Positions 16,063-27,863 of a DNA stretch of 64,000 nucleotides are shown in pieces. Origin of the DNA: Propioniciclava sinopodophylli (GTDB lineage: Bacteria > Actinomycetota > Actinomycetes > Propionibacteriales > Propionibacteriaceae). Both the position numbers and the translations under genes were made by a program. The stretch spans positions 1 through 64,000 of the forward strand of contig NZ_SDMQ01000002.1 of NCBI RefSeq assembly GCF_004324755.1, given 5' to 3'. Below the pieces are notes generated by a model. The model made no database searches. It saw only the letters and a list, made by a program, of their open reading frames with translations, and was not told the DNA's origin. Each line of letters starts with the position of its first letter. Positions within the stretch are counted from its first letter, which is position 1.

Positions 16063-18192
16063 GTGGAACCCACCACCACGTCCGCCGCGCAGGCCATCGT
16101 CGATGGCGTGGGCGGGGCGGACAACATCGCCTCCCTCACCCACTGCGCCACTCGGCTGCGCTTCGAGCTGAGGGACGCTTCCAAGGTCGACGCGGCGGCG
16201 CTGGACGCCAACCCGGTCGTTCTGGGCTCGGTACCGCAGTCGGGCGACCGCCACCAGGTCGTCATCGGCGGCGCCGTCCAGAGCGTCTACACCGACATCA
16301 TGAACCTGCCCAGCATGCGGTCGATGGGCTCGGCGTCCCTGTCGGACGCCGACGTCAAGGCCGCCGCCCGCGCCAAGGCGCGCGGCAAGGTCGCCTGGGT
16401 CGACGCCTTCTTCGAGTACCTCTCCGACAGCTTCCGCCCGCTGCTGGGCGTGCTGCTGGGCGGCTCACTCATCATCGCCATCGCCGCCGTGCTGGACGCC
16501 CTCGGCATCGTCCCCTTCCAGGGCGTTGACCGCGCCACCGAGGCCGGGGCGACCTGGATCTTCTGGGACGCCATGTGGCGCTCGGTGCTCTACTTCCTGC
16601 CCCTCATGGTCGCCTACAACGCCGCCAAGAAGCTCAACGTCGATCCGTGGTTGGGCGCCACGATCATGGCGGCGCTGTTCACGCCGGAGTTCATGAGCCT
16701 GACCGACACGGAGAAGTTCCCCAGCACGGTCTGCACCACGAACCCGACGCTGGGCACTGAATCCTGCGTGGCGACGATCTTCGGCCTGCCGATGCAGCTC
16801 AACGGCTACGGCGGCCAGGTGTTCGTGCCGCTGATGATGGTCGCGCTGCTCGCGGTCGTCTACAAGTTCCTGAAGAAGGTCTTCCCCGAGAACGTGCAGA
16901 TGGTGTTCGTGCCGTTCCTCTCGATGTTGGTCATGATCCCGCTCACCGCCTTCCTCATCGGTCCGCTGGGCATCTGGCTCGGCACCGGTCTCGGCGCGGG
17001 CCTCGCGTGGCTCAACACGTCGGCCCCCCTGGTGTTCGCGATCATCATCCCGCTGATCTACCCGTTCCTCGTCCCGCTGGGCCTGCACTGGCCGCTGAAC
17101 GCCCTGATGCTGGCCAACATCCAGACCCTGGGCTACGACTTCATCCAGGGCCCCATGGGCGCGTGGAACTTCGCCTGCTTCGGCGCCACCGCCGGCGTCC
17201 TGTACCTCGCCAGCCGCGACAAGGACATGGTCATGCGGCAGACCGCCTCCGGCGCCCTCGCAGCCGGCCTGTTCGGCGGCATCTCGGAGCCCTCGCTCTA
17301 CGGCATCCACCTGCGCTACAAGCGCATCTACCCGCGCATGCTGGCCGGCTGCCTCGCCGGCGGCCTGACCATCGGCATCCTCGGCACGCTGTTCACCTCC
17401 GGTGACGTGCGTGGCGTCACCACCGGTGCGTTCGCCTTCACGTCGCTGCTGACCATCCCGGTCTTCAACCCGATCTGGATCTACGCGATCTCCATCGCCG
17501 TCGCCTTCGTCGTCGCCATGGTCGCGGTCATCTTCTCCGGTTACAAGGACCCGGCCGCCACCGCCGAGGTGACCGCCACCGAGGGCAACCTCGTCCCGGC
17601 CGCCGCCGGAGCGGGCGCTGCCTCCGGTGCGGTCGTCGCCGCCCAGGGTGCCACCGGCGCCCCGGCCGCCACCGCGACCGCAACGCCCGCCGCTGCCGAC
17701 GCCCCGAAGTCAACGCTCGCCCAGGGCACGACCACGATCGGCGCACCCGTCGCGGGCCGCGTCGTCAGCCTGGACGACGTCGAGGACAAGGTGTTCAGCT
17801 CCCGGACGCTCGGCGAGGGCGTCGGCGTGGTCCCGGCCGAGGGGCGCTTCGTCTCCCCCGTCTCGGGCACCGTCGCGACCATCACCAAGACGGCGCACGC
17901 CTACGGCATCAAGTCCGACTCCGGCGTCGAGGTGTTGGTGCACATCGGCATCGACACCGTCCGGATGAAGGGCGAGGGCTTCACCGGCCGCGTCGAGAAG
18001 GGCCAGCGCGTGGAGGCCGGCGACCTGCTCGCCGAGGTCGACCTGGACGCCGTGCGTGCGGCCGGGTTCGACACCACCACGCTGGTGACGGTCACCAACA
18101 CCAAGGCGATCCGGAACGCCGAGGGCGTCGTCACCCCGCTGGCCGGGCGCGACGCGGCGGCCGGTGACACCGTCATTGAGGTCACCCGCTGA
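16063..18192 (+). CDS. PTS beta-glucoside-type transporter, EIIBCA fusion
   Basis: 709 residues in the order EIIB (1-~90, phospho-Cys28 in SLTHCATRLRF), EIIC (~105-490, about ten membrane helices, with GGISEPSLYGIHLRYKR typical of the glucose superfamily), an Ala/Pro linker (~510-560), and EIIA (~570-709, phospho-His in VLVHIGIDTVRMKGEGF). It imports and phosphorylates a sugar using HPr. The BCA order and RAT/BglG control point to a beta-glucoside-family permease (BglF/BglP-like); sucrose or trehalose relatives cannot be excluded. An AGGGGA ribosome-binding site six bases before the GTG at 16063 fixes the start. No phospho-glycosidase gene is adjacent. Confidence 0.95.
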   Translation: MEPTTTSAAQAIVDGVGGADNIASLTHCATRLRFELRDASKVDAAALDANPVVLGSVPQSGDRHQVVIGGAVQSVYTDIMNLPSMRSMGSASLSDADVKAAARAKARGKVAWVDAFFEYLSDSFRPLLGVLLGGSLIIAIAAVLDALGIVPFQGVDRATEAGATWIFWDAMWRSVLYFLPLMVAYNAAKKLNVDPWLGATIMAALFTPEFMSLTDTEKFPSTVCTTNPTLGTESCVATIFGLPMQLNGYGGQVFVPLMMVALLAVVYKFLKKVFPENVQMVFVPFLSMLVMIPLTAFLIGPLGIWLGTGLGAGLAWLNTSAPLVFAIIIPLIYPFLVPLGLHWPLNALMLANIQTLGYDFIQGPMGAWNFACFGATAGVLYLASRDKDMVMRQTASGALAAGLFGGISEPSLYGIHLRYKRIYPRMLAGCLAGGLTIGILGTLFTSGDVRGVTTGAFAFTSLLTIPVFNPIWIYAISIAVAFVVAMVAVIFSGYKDPAATAEVTATEGNLVPAAAGAGAASGAVVAAQGATGAPAATATATPAAADAPKSTLAQGTTTIGAPVAGRVVSLDDVEDKVFSSRTLGEGVGVVPAEGRFVSPVSGTVATITKTAHAYGIKSDSGVEVLVHIGIDTVRMKGEGFTGRVEKGQRVEAGDLLAEVDLDAVRAAGFDTTTLVTVTNTKAIRNAEGVVTPLAGRDAAAGDTVIEVTR

Positions 18193-18195
18193 GCC

Positions 18196-19044
18196 GTGGA
18201 GATCCTCCGCGTCTTCAACAACAACCTCGTCCTCGCCCGTGACCCGGGCGGGGACGAGGTGATCCTCACCGGGCGGGGCCTGGGCTTCCAGGCCAGGCCC
18301 GGCCAGGTGGTCGATCCCGCCCGGGTCGTCCGCCGTTTCGTACCGTCGGACGGGCGCGACCCCGACCACCTGGCCGAGCTGCTCGCCGGCATCCCGCCCG
18401 AGCACATCCAGCTCGTGAGCGCCGCCCTCGCCGGGGCCGGGGTGGCGCCCGCGGCGTCCGGCGGGTCGACCACGCTCGTCATCGCGCTGGCCGACCACGT
18501 GAACTTCGCGCTCCACCGACAGGACGTGGGCATGGAGGTCACCTATCCCCTGCTGGCGGAGGTGACCAACCTGTACCCCGCCGAGTACGCCCAGGCTCTC
18601 GCCGTGCTGGACGCGCTGAACGCGCGCCTGGAGACGCCGCTGCCCGAGGGCGAGGCGGTCGCGATCGCGCTGCACCTCGTGAACGCGGGCATCGCGACCG
18701 GCGACCTCTCCTACACCTACACGATGACCGGGATCATCCAGCAGATGGTGGGCGTCATCGAGCAGACCTACGGGGTGCTCCTGCCCCCGACCTCGGTGAG
18801 CGTCGGACGCCTCATCACCCACCTGCGCTACCTGTTCGTGCGCATCCACCAGCACGCGCAACTGCACGAAGAACGCTCGGCCATCGGGGCCGCGATCCGC
18901 GACAGCTACCCTCACGCGCTGGAGTGCGCCCAGCGGCTGGCACACGTGGTCGAGCTGCGGCTGGGGGCGGCCCTCAGCGACGACGAGGTCTCCTACCTCA
19001 CCCTCCACGTGGCCCGGGTCGTCCAGGAGTGCCCCGCACCCTGA
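18196..19044 (+). CDS. BglG/LicT-family transcriptional antiterminator
   Basis: 282 residues: RNA-binding CAT domain about 1-57 (EILRVFNNNLVLARDPGGDEVILTGRGLGF), PRD1 about 70-170 and PRD2 about 175-282. Conserved phosphorylatable histidines are visible in LADHVNFAL and ALHLVNAG (PRD1) and in RLITHLRYLFVR and LTLHVARVV (PRD2). It should bind the RAT element before the PTS gene when sugar is present, and be held inactive when the PTS permease phosphorylates PRD1. The GTG start is three bases after the PTS stop, so it autoregulates through the same leader. The N-terminal E-I-L-R-V-F-N-N-N fixes the start. Confidence 0.95.
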   Translation: MEILRVFNNNLVLARDPGGDEVILTGRGLGFQARPGQVVDPARVVRRFVPSDGRDPDHLAELLAGIPPEHIQLVSAALAGAGVAPAASGGSTTLVIALADHVNFALHRQDVGMEVTYPLLAEVTNLYPAEYAQALAVLDALNARLETPLPEGEAVAIALHLVNAGIATGDLSYTYTMTGIIQQMVGVIEQTYGVLLPPTSVSVGRLITHLRYLFVRIHQHAQLHEERSAIGAAIRDSYPHALECAQRLAHVVELRLGAALSDDEVSYLTLHVARVVQECPAP

Positions 19045-19108
19045 CCCGCGTGCGTCAACCCGTGGCGCGACCTACGCATCCGTAGGGTGGCGCCGTAGAG
19101 TGACCCGC

Positions 19109-20830
19109 ATGACCTACCCCGGCCGCCCCGCCACCGACGCGACCCGAGCCGTCCGCGCAGCGCGCGACTTTCTGCTCCACCACCCGCACGACTACGACAC
19201 CGTCGTGCGCAACTTCGCCTGGCCGCAGCTGGACGACTTCAACTTCGCCCTCGAATGGTTCGACGTGGTCGCCGGCGAGCACCCTGACCGCCCCGCGGTG
19301 ACGATCGTCGAGGAGACCACCGGCCAGACCAACTCCTGGACCTACGGCGAGGTGGCCGCCCGCTCCGACCAGGTGGCCTCGTGGCTGGTGGGCCTGGGCA
19401 TACGCCCCGGCGACACCATGATCGTGATGCTCAACAACACCATCGAGCTGTGGGAGATCCTCATGGCCCTGATGAAGGTCGGCGGCGTGGCGATCCCCAC
19501 CTCGACGCTGCTCGGCGACGCCGACCTGGCGTGGCGCATCGAGACAGCCGACGCGCGGTTCGCCATCGCGCCGGCCTCGCTCGCCGAGCGGTTCCACCTG
19601 GTCCGCGAGGGCACCACGGTCATCGCCGTCGGCGACGACGTGGACGGCTGGCAGCGCTGGGGCGACTCGCTCGCCGCCCCCACCCCCTTCGAGCCGGACG
19701 CCGCCACCCCGGCCGACTCCACCTCGCTGCTGTACTTCACCTCGGGAACCACCGCACGCCCGAAGCTCGTTCGGCACACGCAGGTCTCCTACCCCATCGG
19801 GCACCTGTCGACGATGTACTGGCTCGGCGTCCGCCCCGGCGACGTGCACCTCAACATCTCCTCCCCCGGTTGGGGCAAGCACGCCTGGAGCAACTTCTTC
19901 TCGCCGTTCCTCGCCCAGGCGACCGTGTTCATCGTCAACTACGACCGCTTCCACGCCGAGACCCTGCTGGACATCATGGACAGCCACGAGGTCTCCAGCT
20001 TCTGCGCGCCCCCGACCGTGTGGCGCATGCTCATCCAGGCCGACCTGACCCGGCTCAACCGTCCGCCCCGCGAGCTCGTGGGCGCCGGCGAGGCCCTGAA
20101 CCCCGAGGTCATCAACAAGGTGCGCGCCGCCTGGGGCAACACCATCCGCGACGGCTACGGCCAGACCGAGATGACGTGCGCGATCGGCAACTCGCCGGGC
20201 CAGCCCGTCCGCACCGGCGCCATGGGGCGTCCGCTGCCCGGCTACCGGGTCGCGCTCGTCGACCCCCACACCGACGAGGTCGTCGCGGGCCCCGGCGAGG
20301 GTGAGATCTGCCTCGACCTCTCCTACGACCACCTCGGCCTGATGGGCGGCTACCACGAGGCGCCTGACATCACCGCCGAGGCCTGCCGCGGCGGGTACTA
20401 CCACACCGGCGACATCGGCTCGCGGGACGCCGACGGCTACATCACCTACGTGGGCCGCGCCGACGACGTGTTCAAGGCGTCCGACTACAAGATCTCCCCG
20501 TTCGAGCTCGAGTCGGCGCTCATGCTGCACGACGCCGTGGCCGAGTGCGCGGTCGTCCCCTCGCCGGACGCCGTGCGCGGCGCCGTGCCGAAGGCGTACG
20601 TCACGCTCGCGGACGGCCACGAGGCCGGACGGGACGTCGCGGCGTCCGTGTTCGCGCACTGCCGCGAGCACCTCAACGGCTACCAGTTGGTGCGCATCAT
20701 CGAGTTCTCGCCGGCGCTGCCGAAGACCATCAGTTCGAAGATCCGCCGCGTGGAACTGCGTGCCGCCGAAGCGCAGCGCGTGGCGTCCGGGCAGGATGAG
20801 GGGCAGTTCTTCTACCGCGACTTCCGATGA
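19109..20830 (+). CDS. AMP-forming acyl-CoA synthetase (acetyl/medium-chain ligase-like)
   Basis: 573 residues of the ANL adenylating family. Visible: the P-loop-like LLYFTSGTTARPKLVRHT, the A5 motif DGYGQTEMTCAIG, the GGYYHTGDIGSRDADGYITYVGRADDVFKASDYKISP hinge and A8 region, and the C-terminal catalytic lysine motif LPKTISSKIRRVELR. The overall pattern, including the N-terminal NFAWPQLDDFNFALEWFD, fits the AcsM / medium-chain acyl-CoA synthetase group rather than long-chain FadD; benzoate-like or short/medium fatty acids are candidate substrates. ATG 19109 is chosen; GTG 19100 is a close alternative. It is followed eight bases later by an MFS gene. Confidence 0.9.
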   Translation: MTYPGRPATDATRAVRAARDFLLHHPHDYDTVVRNFAWPQLDDFNFALEWFDVVAGEHPDRPAVTIVEETTGQTNSWTYGEVAARSDQVASWLVGLGIRPGDTMIVMLNNTIELWEILMALMKVGGVAIPTSTLLGDADLAWRIETADARFAIAPASLAERFHLVREGTTVIAVGDDVDGWQRWGDSLAAPTPFEPDAATPADSTSLLYFTSGTTARPKLVRHTQVSYPIGHLSTMYWLGVRPGDVHLNISSPGWGKHAWSNFFSPFLAQATVFIVNYDRFHAETLLDIMDSHEVSSFCAPPTVWRMLIQADLTRLNRPPRELVGAGEALNPEVINKVRAAWGNTIRDGYGQTEMTCAIGNSPGQPVRTGAMGRPLPGYRVALVDPHTDEVVAGPGEGEICLDLSYDHLGLMGGYHEAPDITAEACRGGYYHTGDIGSRDADGYITYVGRADDVFKASDYKISPFELESALMLHDAVAECAVVPSPDAVRGAVPKAYVTLADGHEAGRDVAASVFAHCREHLNGYQLVRIIEFSPALPKTISSKIRRVELRAAEAQRVASGQDEGQFFYRDFR

Positions 20831-20837
20831 GGTGAGC

Positions 20838-21995
20838 ATGGCCCCCTGGCAACGCGTGGCCGCAGCGCTCGTGGCCGCCGGCTGGGGTGCCAACCAGTTC
20901 GCACCCATGCTGTTGGTCTACCGGGCCGAGCGCGGCCTGACCGAGCAGATGGTCACCGGCATCTTCGCCAGCTACGTCGGCGGATTGGTGCCGGCGTTGC
21001 TGTTGTCGGCCTGGTGGTCCCAGCGCCACGGCAAGCGTCCGATGCTGCGGGTCTCGACCGTGTTGATGCTGGTGGGGTCGATCCTGCTCCTGATGGGCGC
21101 GGACGCCCCCTGGCTGTTGTTCGCCGGCCGCGTGGTGGGCGGCGTGGGGATTGGCTTCGCGATGGGGCCCGGCACCGCATGGGTGAAGGAACTGTCGACG
21201 GACGGTCCGCCGGGGACGGGGGCTCGGCGCGCCGCGCTGGCGCTGACCGCCGGCTTCGCGCTGGGGCCTCTGGTGTCGGGCCTGCTGGCCCAATGGCTGC
21301 CGGGACCCCTGCACCTGACGTATGCAGTGCACTTGGTGGTGCAGACACTGGCCACCGCGCTGGTCTGGAACGCCCCCGAGGTCGACCCGGGCGACCACCC
21401 CACGCCGACCGTCGCCCGGGTGGTACACACCGTGACGCAACCGTGGTTCCTGCGGACGGTGCTGCTCACCGCACCCTGGGTGTTCGGCTGCGCCTCGGTG
21501 TCGTTCGCTGTGATGCCGTCAGTGATCGGGCCGCTGCCCGGACTGCCTCGGATCGCTGCTGCAGGGGCGCTGGCGGGTCTGACCCTGGGCACGTCCGTCT
21601 TGTTGCAGCCGTCGATGAAACGCTGGGCGTCAGCCCACACGACTCGTGTGACAGCGGTCGGACTGGCCGTGACGGCCGTGGGGATGGGCCTGGCGACGGC
21701 TGCCGCGCTTGCCCCCGCCTGGTGGTGGTTACCGCTGATCGCAGTGGTGCTCGGTTCGGCCCACGGCCTGGTGCTGGTGGGCACGATGACGACGGTGGAG
21801 CTTCGCACACCGGCAGAGCTCTTGGCAGCCACGACGGCCATCACCTACTGCCTGACCTACATCGGGTTCCTGTCGCCCTACCTCATCGCCGTGCTGTCGC
21901 TGGCCGGACCCGCGTGGCTCGCGTTGGCCGCGGGCGCCGGCATCGCCCTGATCACCACCGCATGGCTGGCCGGGCAGCGACACCCCACCACATGA
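20838..21995 (+). CDS. MFS transporter
   Basis: 385 residues with about 12 hydrophobic segments. The inter-helix motif SAWWSQRHGKRPML (the G-x-x-x-D-R-x-G-R-R-x-x class loop 2-3) and the helix-5 region GVGIGFAMGPGTAWVKEL mark the major facilitator superfamily. Substrate unknown. Its ATG follows the acyl-CoA synthetase stop by eight bases with a GAGGTGAG ribosome-binding site, so the two are probably an operon. The C-terminal half shows lower GC than the synthetase, a trend that continues into the next gene. Confidence 0.85.
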   Translation: MAPWQRVAAALVAAGWGANQFAPMLLVYRAERGLTEQMVTGIFASYVGGLVPALLLSAWWSQRHGKRPMLRVSTVLMLVGSILLLMGADAPWLLFAGRVVGGVGIGFAMGPGTAWVKELSTDGPPGTGARRAALALTAGFALGPLVSGLLAQWLPGPLHLTYAVHLVVQTLATALVWNAPEVDPGDHPTPTVARVVHTVTQPWFLRTVLLTAPWVFGCASVSFAVMPSVIGPLPGLPRIAAAGALAGLTLGTSVLLQPSMKRWASAHTTRVTAVGLAVTAVGMGLATAAALAPAWWWLPLIAVVLGSAHGLVLVGTMTTVELRTPAELLAATTAITYCLTYIGFLSPYLIAVLSLAGPAWLALAAGAGIALITTAWLAGQRHPTT

Positions 21996-22016
21996 TCCCC
22001 TTTTTCGGAGAGTAGA

Positions 22017-23063
22017 TTGCATCAGCCACGAAACAACAAGATCTCGGCGCCAGCACTGATGTGCCTCAGCCTCACGCTGCTGTTTCTCATCTTCGCCCTG
22101 ACCCACGTCCTGGCCCCCGCATCCGCCATCAACACCGGCCTGACTTCCATGCTGGGAATGGCGCAATTCTTGGCGTTTCCGGCTCTCGTCGGGGGATTCA
22201 TTTCCCTCATTGCCCTGGTGGCCGTCGCGCTGTGCCTTCGCAATCGATCGCGGTGGGGCTTGGCCGCGTCCGCACTCCTGACCCTTGCCGGCCTCGTCAT
22301 GGTTGCGGCCTCGACGAGTGTCGGCCTACCGACGCTGGCACAGGCTCAGGCAGACCCCACGGACCAGATCATGACCGTGGCCGAGTGGAATGCCGCTGAA
22401 TCCTTCGAACCGAGCGCAGCCAGGCACCTGTTCAAGGACCTCTCCGCCGATGTGGTCGTGCTCCCGGAGTTCGGGGATCATCGCGGCAGCCGGGCGGGTA
22501 CGTCACGGCTGCAAGAGGCCATCGAATCAGCAGGGCTGGTCTGGGCCGACTACGACGTCTTCGAGTCGCCCTTCACCGGCGGCTCCATCGGGCCGGTCAC
22601 GGTGATCGTGCGGAAGGGTTTTGCGCGCTACTCGACCGTGCCCGTCCAGCAGACCACTTTCGGGACGCTGCGCCTCGTGTCGGACGGAGCCCCTGACATC
22701 GTCGCTCTTCACACAGCCCCGCCTCTCCCCGCGTTGATGGGGGCCTGGTCGCGCGACCTGGAGGTGATCGCCCAGCTCGCGAGCACAACCGCACAGGAGG
22801 CCCTGATCGTCGGCGACTTCAATGCGACGCTCCGGCACGGCACCCTGGCCACGGTGCACAGTCACGCCGATGCCCTGCTCGCCAGTTCGCCCATGTCCCG
22901 GGGCACCTGGCCCACCGCCCTGCCTGAACCCCTACGCACGCCCATCGACCACATCCTCGTGCCCACCAATGGCTGGAAGGTTGTCGGGGCGCGCACGCTT
23001 TCCTTGGAAGGGTCGGACCATGTGGCCGTGGTGGCCTCGGTGAAGCGGGACGCGTCGCCGTAG
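22017..23063 (+). CDS. Membrane-anchored endonuclease/exonuclease/phosphatase (EEP) family protein
   Basis: 348 residues. Three membrane segments (about 12-35, 42-65 and 75-100) are followed by an extracytoplasmic EEP-fold domain: WNAAESF (N-terminal catalytic Asn region), DVVVLPEFGDH (catalytic Glu), VGDFNATLRHG (Asp/Asn pair) and the terminal GSDHVAVVA (catalytic Asp/His). Similar proteins occur widely in actinobacteria as exported nuclease- or phosphodiesterase-like enzymes of unknown substrate. The start is a TTG four bases after GGAGAG, the only good signal in the 21-base gap after the MFS gene. Base composition is noticeably less GC-rich than its neighbours, hinting at a more recent arrival. 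Confidence 0.82.
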   Translation: MHQPRNNKISAPALMCLSLTLLFLIFALTHVLAPASAINTGLTSMLGMAQFLAFPALVGGFISLIALVAVALCLRNRSRWGLAASALLTLAGLVMVAASTSVGLPTLAQAQADPTDQIMTVAEWNAAESFEPSAARHLFKDLSADVVVLPEFGDHRGSRAGTSRLQEAIESAGLVWADYDVFESPFTGGSIGPVTVIVRKGFARYSTVPVQQTTFGTLRLVSDGAPDIVALHTAPPLPALMGAWSRDLEVIAQLASTTAQEALIVGDFNATLRHGTLATVHSHADALLASSPMSRGTWPTALPEPLRTPIDHILVPTNGWKVVGARTLSLEGSDHVAVVASVKRDASP

Positions 23064-23142
23064 CCCCAGGGGTTACCAAGTCCCACCCTGCACGGCACAT
23101 GCGCCCACGAAGCGCCCGCGCGGCCGAACGGGGCTGAGAGCA

Positions 23143-23165
23143 CCGCCGCGTCATGGCTGCGGCGG
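23143..23165. terminator. Hairpin between convergent genes
   Basis: A seven-pair GC stem (CCGCCGC / GCGGCGG) with a nine-base loop lies between the EEP gene and the convergent DUF3017 gene, overlapping the last codons of the latter. No T-run follows in either direction. It could serve as a bidirectional terminator, with modest certainty. Confidence 0.4.
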
Positions 23166-23479
23166 AACCACCAGAGCGAGCGCCACGATGCCCACGCCCA
23201 ACAACCCCAGGCAGCACACGTCGACCCAACGCCGACGCACACCGAGGAGTCCGATGCGGTGCGCGGGCAGGAAGGCGCGCAAGACCATGCCGACGAGGAA
23301 GGAGACGCCGATGACGAATGAGCCCCGTTTCCAGTGCGTCAGCCCGACCCACGCGAGCCCGATGGACACCCCGAGCAGCACCACGAACAGCGGCCACTGG
23401 CCCAGGATCAACTGCCACCAGGGGCGCGGCGCGCGCGGCCCCTGGTCCACCGACCAGGATGCCTCAGGTTCGCGACCGC

Positions 23480-23483
<4 letters not shown>
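23151..23483 (-). CDS. DUF3017 family membrane protein
   Basis: 110 residues with three hydrophobic segments ([35 protein letters not shown] and [18 protein letters not shown]), matching DUF3017, a small actinobacterial membrane family of unknown function typically encoded next to folD. The GTG start overlaps the folD stop by four bases (GTGA), so it is translationally coupled. The frame extends upstream into folD, but the membrane-protein pattern begins only here. Confidence 0.85.
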
Positions 23484-24340
<857 letters not shown>

Positions 24341-24347
24341 GGTGCTC

Positions 24348-25907
<1,560 letters not shown>

Positions 25908-25921
25908 TCTTCTCTTCTCTC

Positions 25922-26509
25922 TCAGCGGGACGCGGCCAACGCGTTCACGGTGTCGACGAGCAGGCGCCGCTCGGCGACCTTGATGCGCTCGTGCAGGGAC
26001 TCCTCGTCGTCGCCGGGCTCCACCCGGACGGCGACCTGGTCGATGATGCGGCCTGTGTCGACACCGGCGTCCACCTCGAAGACGGTGCAGCCGGTCACCT
26101 TCACGCCGTGCTCGAGCGCGTCCCGGACGCCGTGAGCGCCCGGGAAACTCGGCAGCAGGGCCGGGTGGGTGTTGATCATGCGGCCGCCGAAGCGGGCCAG
26201 GAATGCTTCGCCCACCAGCTTCATGAAGCCTGCGCTCACGATGAGGTCGGGGTCGTGCTCGGCGCAGGCGCGCGTGAGGGCCTCGTCGAAGGACGCCCGG
26301 TCGACGGCACCCTCGGCGTCCCGGTGGTCGCCGAGGCGGACGGTGAAGGTGGGGACGCCTGCGGCGGCGGCGCGCTCCAGGCCGGTGCAGGCGCGGTCGG
26401 CCCCCACGGCCACGACGGCGGCGTCCAGCCTGCCGAACGCCTGCTCGTCCAGCAGCGCCTGCAGCAGGGTTCCCGAACCGGAGACCAGTACGAGGAGCCG
26501 CAACGTCAT
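25922..26509 (-). CDS. purN: Phosphoribosylglycinamide formyltransferase
   Basis: 195 residues, third step of purine synthesis (10-formyl-THF dependent). It has the N-terminal [13 protein letters not shown], the formyl-THF site [13 protein letters not shown], catalytic [21 protein letters not shown] (Asn/His) and the Asp in [10 protein letters not shown]. Fourteen bases upstream of purH and ten bases downstream of the perM-like gene, all on the minus strand. Confidence 0.97.
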   Translation of the reverse strand: MTLRLLVLVSGSGTLLQALLDEQAFGRLDAAVVAVGADRACTGLERAAAAGVPTFTVRLGDHRDAEGAVDRASFDEALTRACAEHDPDLIVSAGFMKLVGEAFLARFGGRMINTHPALLPSFPGAHGVRDALEHGVKVTGCTVFEVDAGVDTGRIIDQVAVRVEPGDDEESLHERIKVAERRLLVDTVNALAASR

Positions 26510-26518
26510 GGGCTCACC

Positions 26519-27766
26519 CTATCCAGTGGGCGCGTCCTCCGCCGCCGGTGCCCGCCGCGAGAGCCACAGGGCGCGGCCGACCCCGTAGAGGCCGCCGGCG
26601 AGGGCCAGCGGGAGCGTCGCCCACAGCAGCAGGTCGGGGAAGCGCGGGCCGAAGCCGACCAGCCGGTCGACGCCGAGGTCGCCGGTCGACAGCCAGGCCA
26701 GCAGCAGCCAGCCGAGGCCGGGCGCCACGCCGGCCACGGCGCCCTGCCACAGGCAGGGCTGCCATTCCGGCGCGCTCTGGCGCAGCAGCCACCAGGCCGA
26801 CGCCGCCCCGGCGGCGACGCCGACCAGCGGCCAGGCCCAGTCGGCCACGCCGGGGACGCCGGGCACCGCGCCCAGCACGGGGATCGCGGGGAGCACCGTC
26901 GGGATGGCCACCCCGGGCGCCACGACGCCCGTGCCGCCGAGGGAGACCCCTGCGCCGAGCGCGAACGACCCGGCCCACACGATCAGGTTGGGCAGGTAGG
27001 CGAGCTGGACGAGGGTGAGGACGACCGCGCCCACGGTGTCCGGCTGGAGGGAGTCGTGCAGGGCGGCCACCTGCGGCCAGTGCGCCACCAGCGCGACGAT
27101 GCCGGCGAGCAGCCCCCCGGCCAGCAGGACTGCCAGGCCGAGGCCCGCCGCCCCCGGCAGGCGCCGGACCCATTCGGGCAGGCCGGCGAGCGGCTCCAGC
27201 CCCAGGCCGGAGAGGGCGCCGACGCCGCAGCCGACGAGGGGCAGCAGCACCAGCCCCGGTACGGCCGCGGCGAGTTGGGCGGGTCCGCCGAGCACGGCGG
27301 CGAGGATGACGCCGACGACGAAGTAGGCGCCCACGCCCGCACCGGTCACGCCCGCCCAGGCCAGCCACGCGGTGCGCGGCGGGGCGTCCGGGGCCAGGTC
27401 GTACTGGCCGGCGGCGTGGTGGGCTGCGAAGGCGCACGCGGCCGCCACGAGCAGCGCCAGACCCAGCGGCACCATCCCCAGGTGGACGCCGCCGATGGAC
27501 GCCGCCGCGCCGTGGAGGGCGAGCCACCCCTGCCCGATCGTGGCGAAGACGTCGGCCGCCGCGAGGTGGATGGCGGTCAGCCAGGAGACGCTGGCGAACA
27601 GGCCGACGACGACGAAGCCGAGCAGGGCGGCGCAGGCCGTCCAGACGAGGGCGGCGACGAGCCAGGGCACGTACGGGATGCGGGGGTTCTCGGGGGCCGT
27701 CGGCTCGGTCGGGGACGCCACCGTGAGGCTCACGGTGCTGCGTCGGGGTTCCAGGGGCGTGCGCAT
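26519..27766 (-). CDS. PerM-like (DUF6350) multi-spanning membrane protein
   Basis: 415 residues with about ten hydrophobic segments, rich in Ala, Gly, Leu and Val. The family is DUF6350, which includes Mycobacterium PerM, a divisome-associated membrane protein. The position immediately upstream of purN-purH, as in Rv0955-Rv0957, supports the assignment as much as sequence does. The ATG at 27764 gives MRTPLEPRRS; a GTG 12 codons later (VSLTVASPTE) is an alternative start. Divergent from the PknH-sensor-like gene with about 97 bases between starts. Confidence 0.75.
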   Translation of the reverse strand: MRTPLEPRRSTVSLTVASPTEPTAPENPRIPYVPWLVAALVWTACAALLGFVVVGLFASVSWLTAIHLAAADVFATIGQGWLALHGAAASIGGVHLGMVPLGLALLVAAACAFAAHHAAGQYDLAPDAPPRTAWLAWAGVTGAGVGAYFVVGVILAAVLGGPAQLAAAVPGLVLLPLVGCGVGALSGLGLEPLAGLPEWVRRLPGAAGLGLAVLLAGGLLAGIVALVAHWPQVAALHDSLQPDTVGAVVLTLVQLAYLPNLIVWAGSFALGAGVSLGGTGVVAPGVAIPTVLPAIPVLGAVPGVPGVADWAWPLVGVAAGAASAWWLLRQSAPEWQPCLWQGAVAGVAPGLGWLLLAWLSTGDLGVDRLVGFGPRFPDLLLWATLPLALAGGLYGVGRALWLSRRAPAAEDAPTG

Positions 27767-27863
27767 GATGCGTCCATCGTCGCCCGCGGTCGCGTCGCAA
27801 TCGTGGGGACACGCCCCGGCTTGGTAAAGTCGAGGAGATGTGATCCGTGAGCAAGGGGGGAAG

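Noticed and set aside
26514-27854. 446-codon minus frame overlapping the perM-like gene
   Set aside because: Arg/Pro-rich out-of-frame translation; the multi-helix frame is the real gene, supported by synteny with purN-purH.
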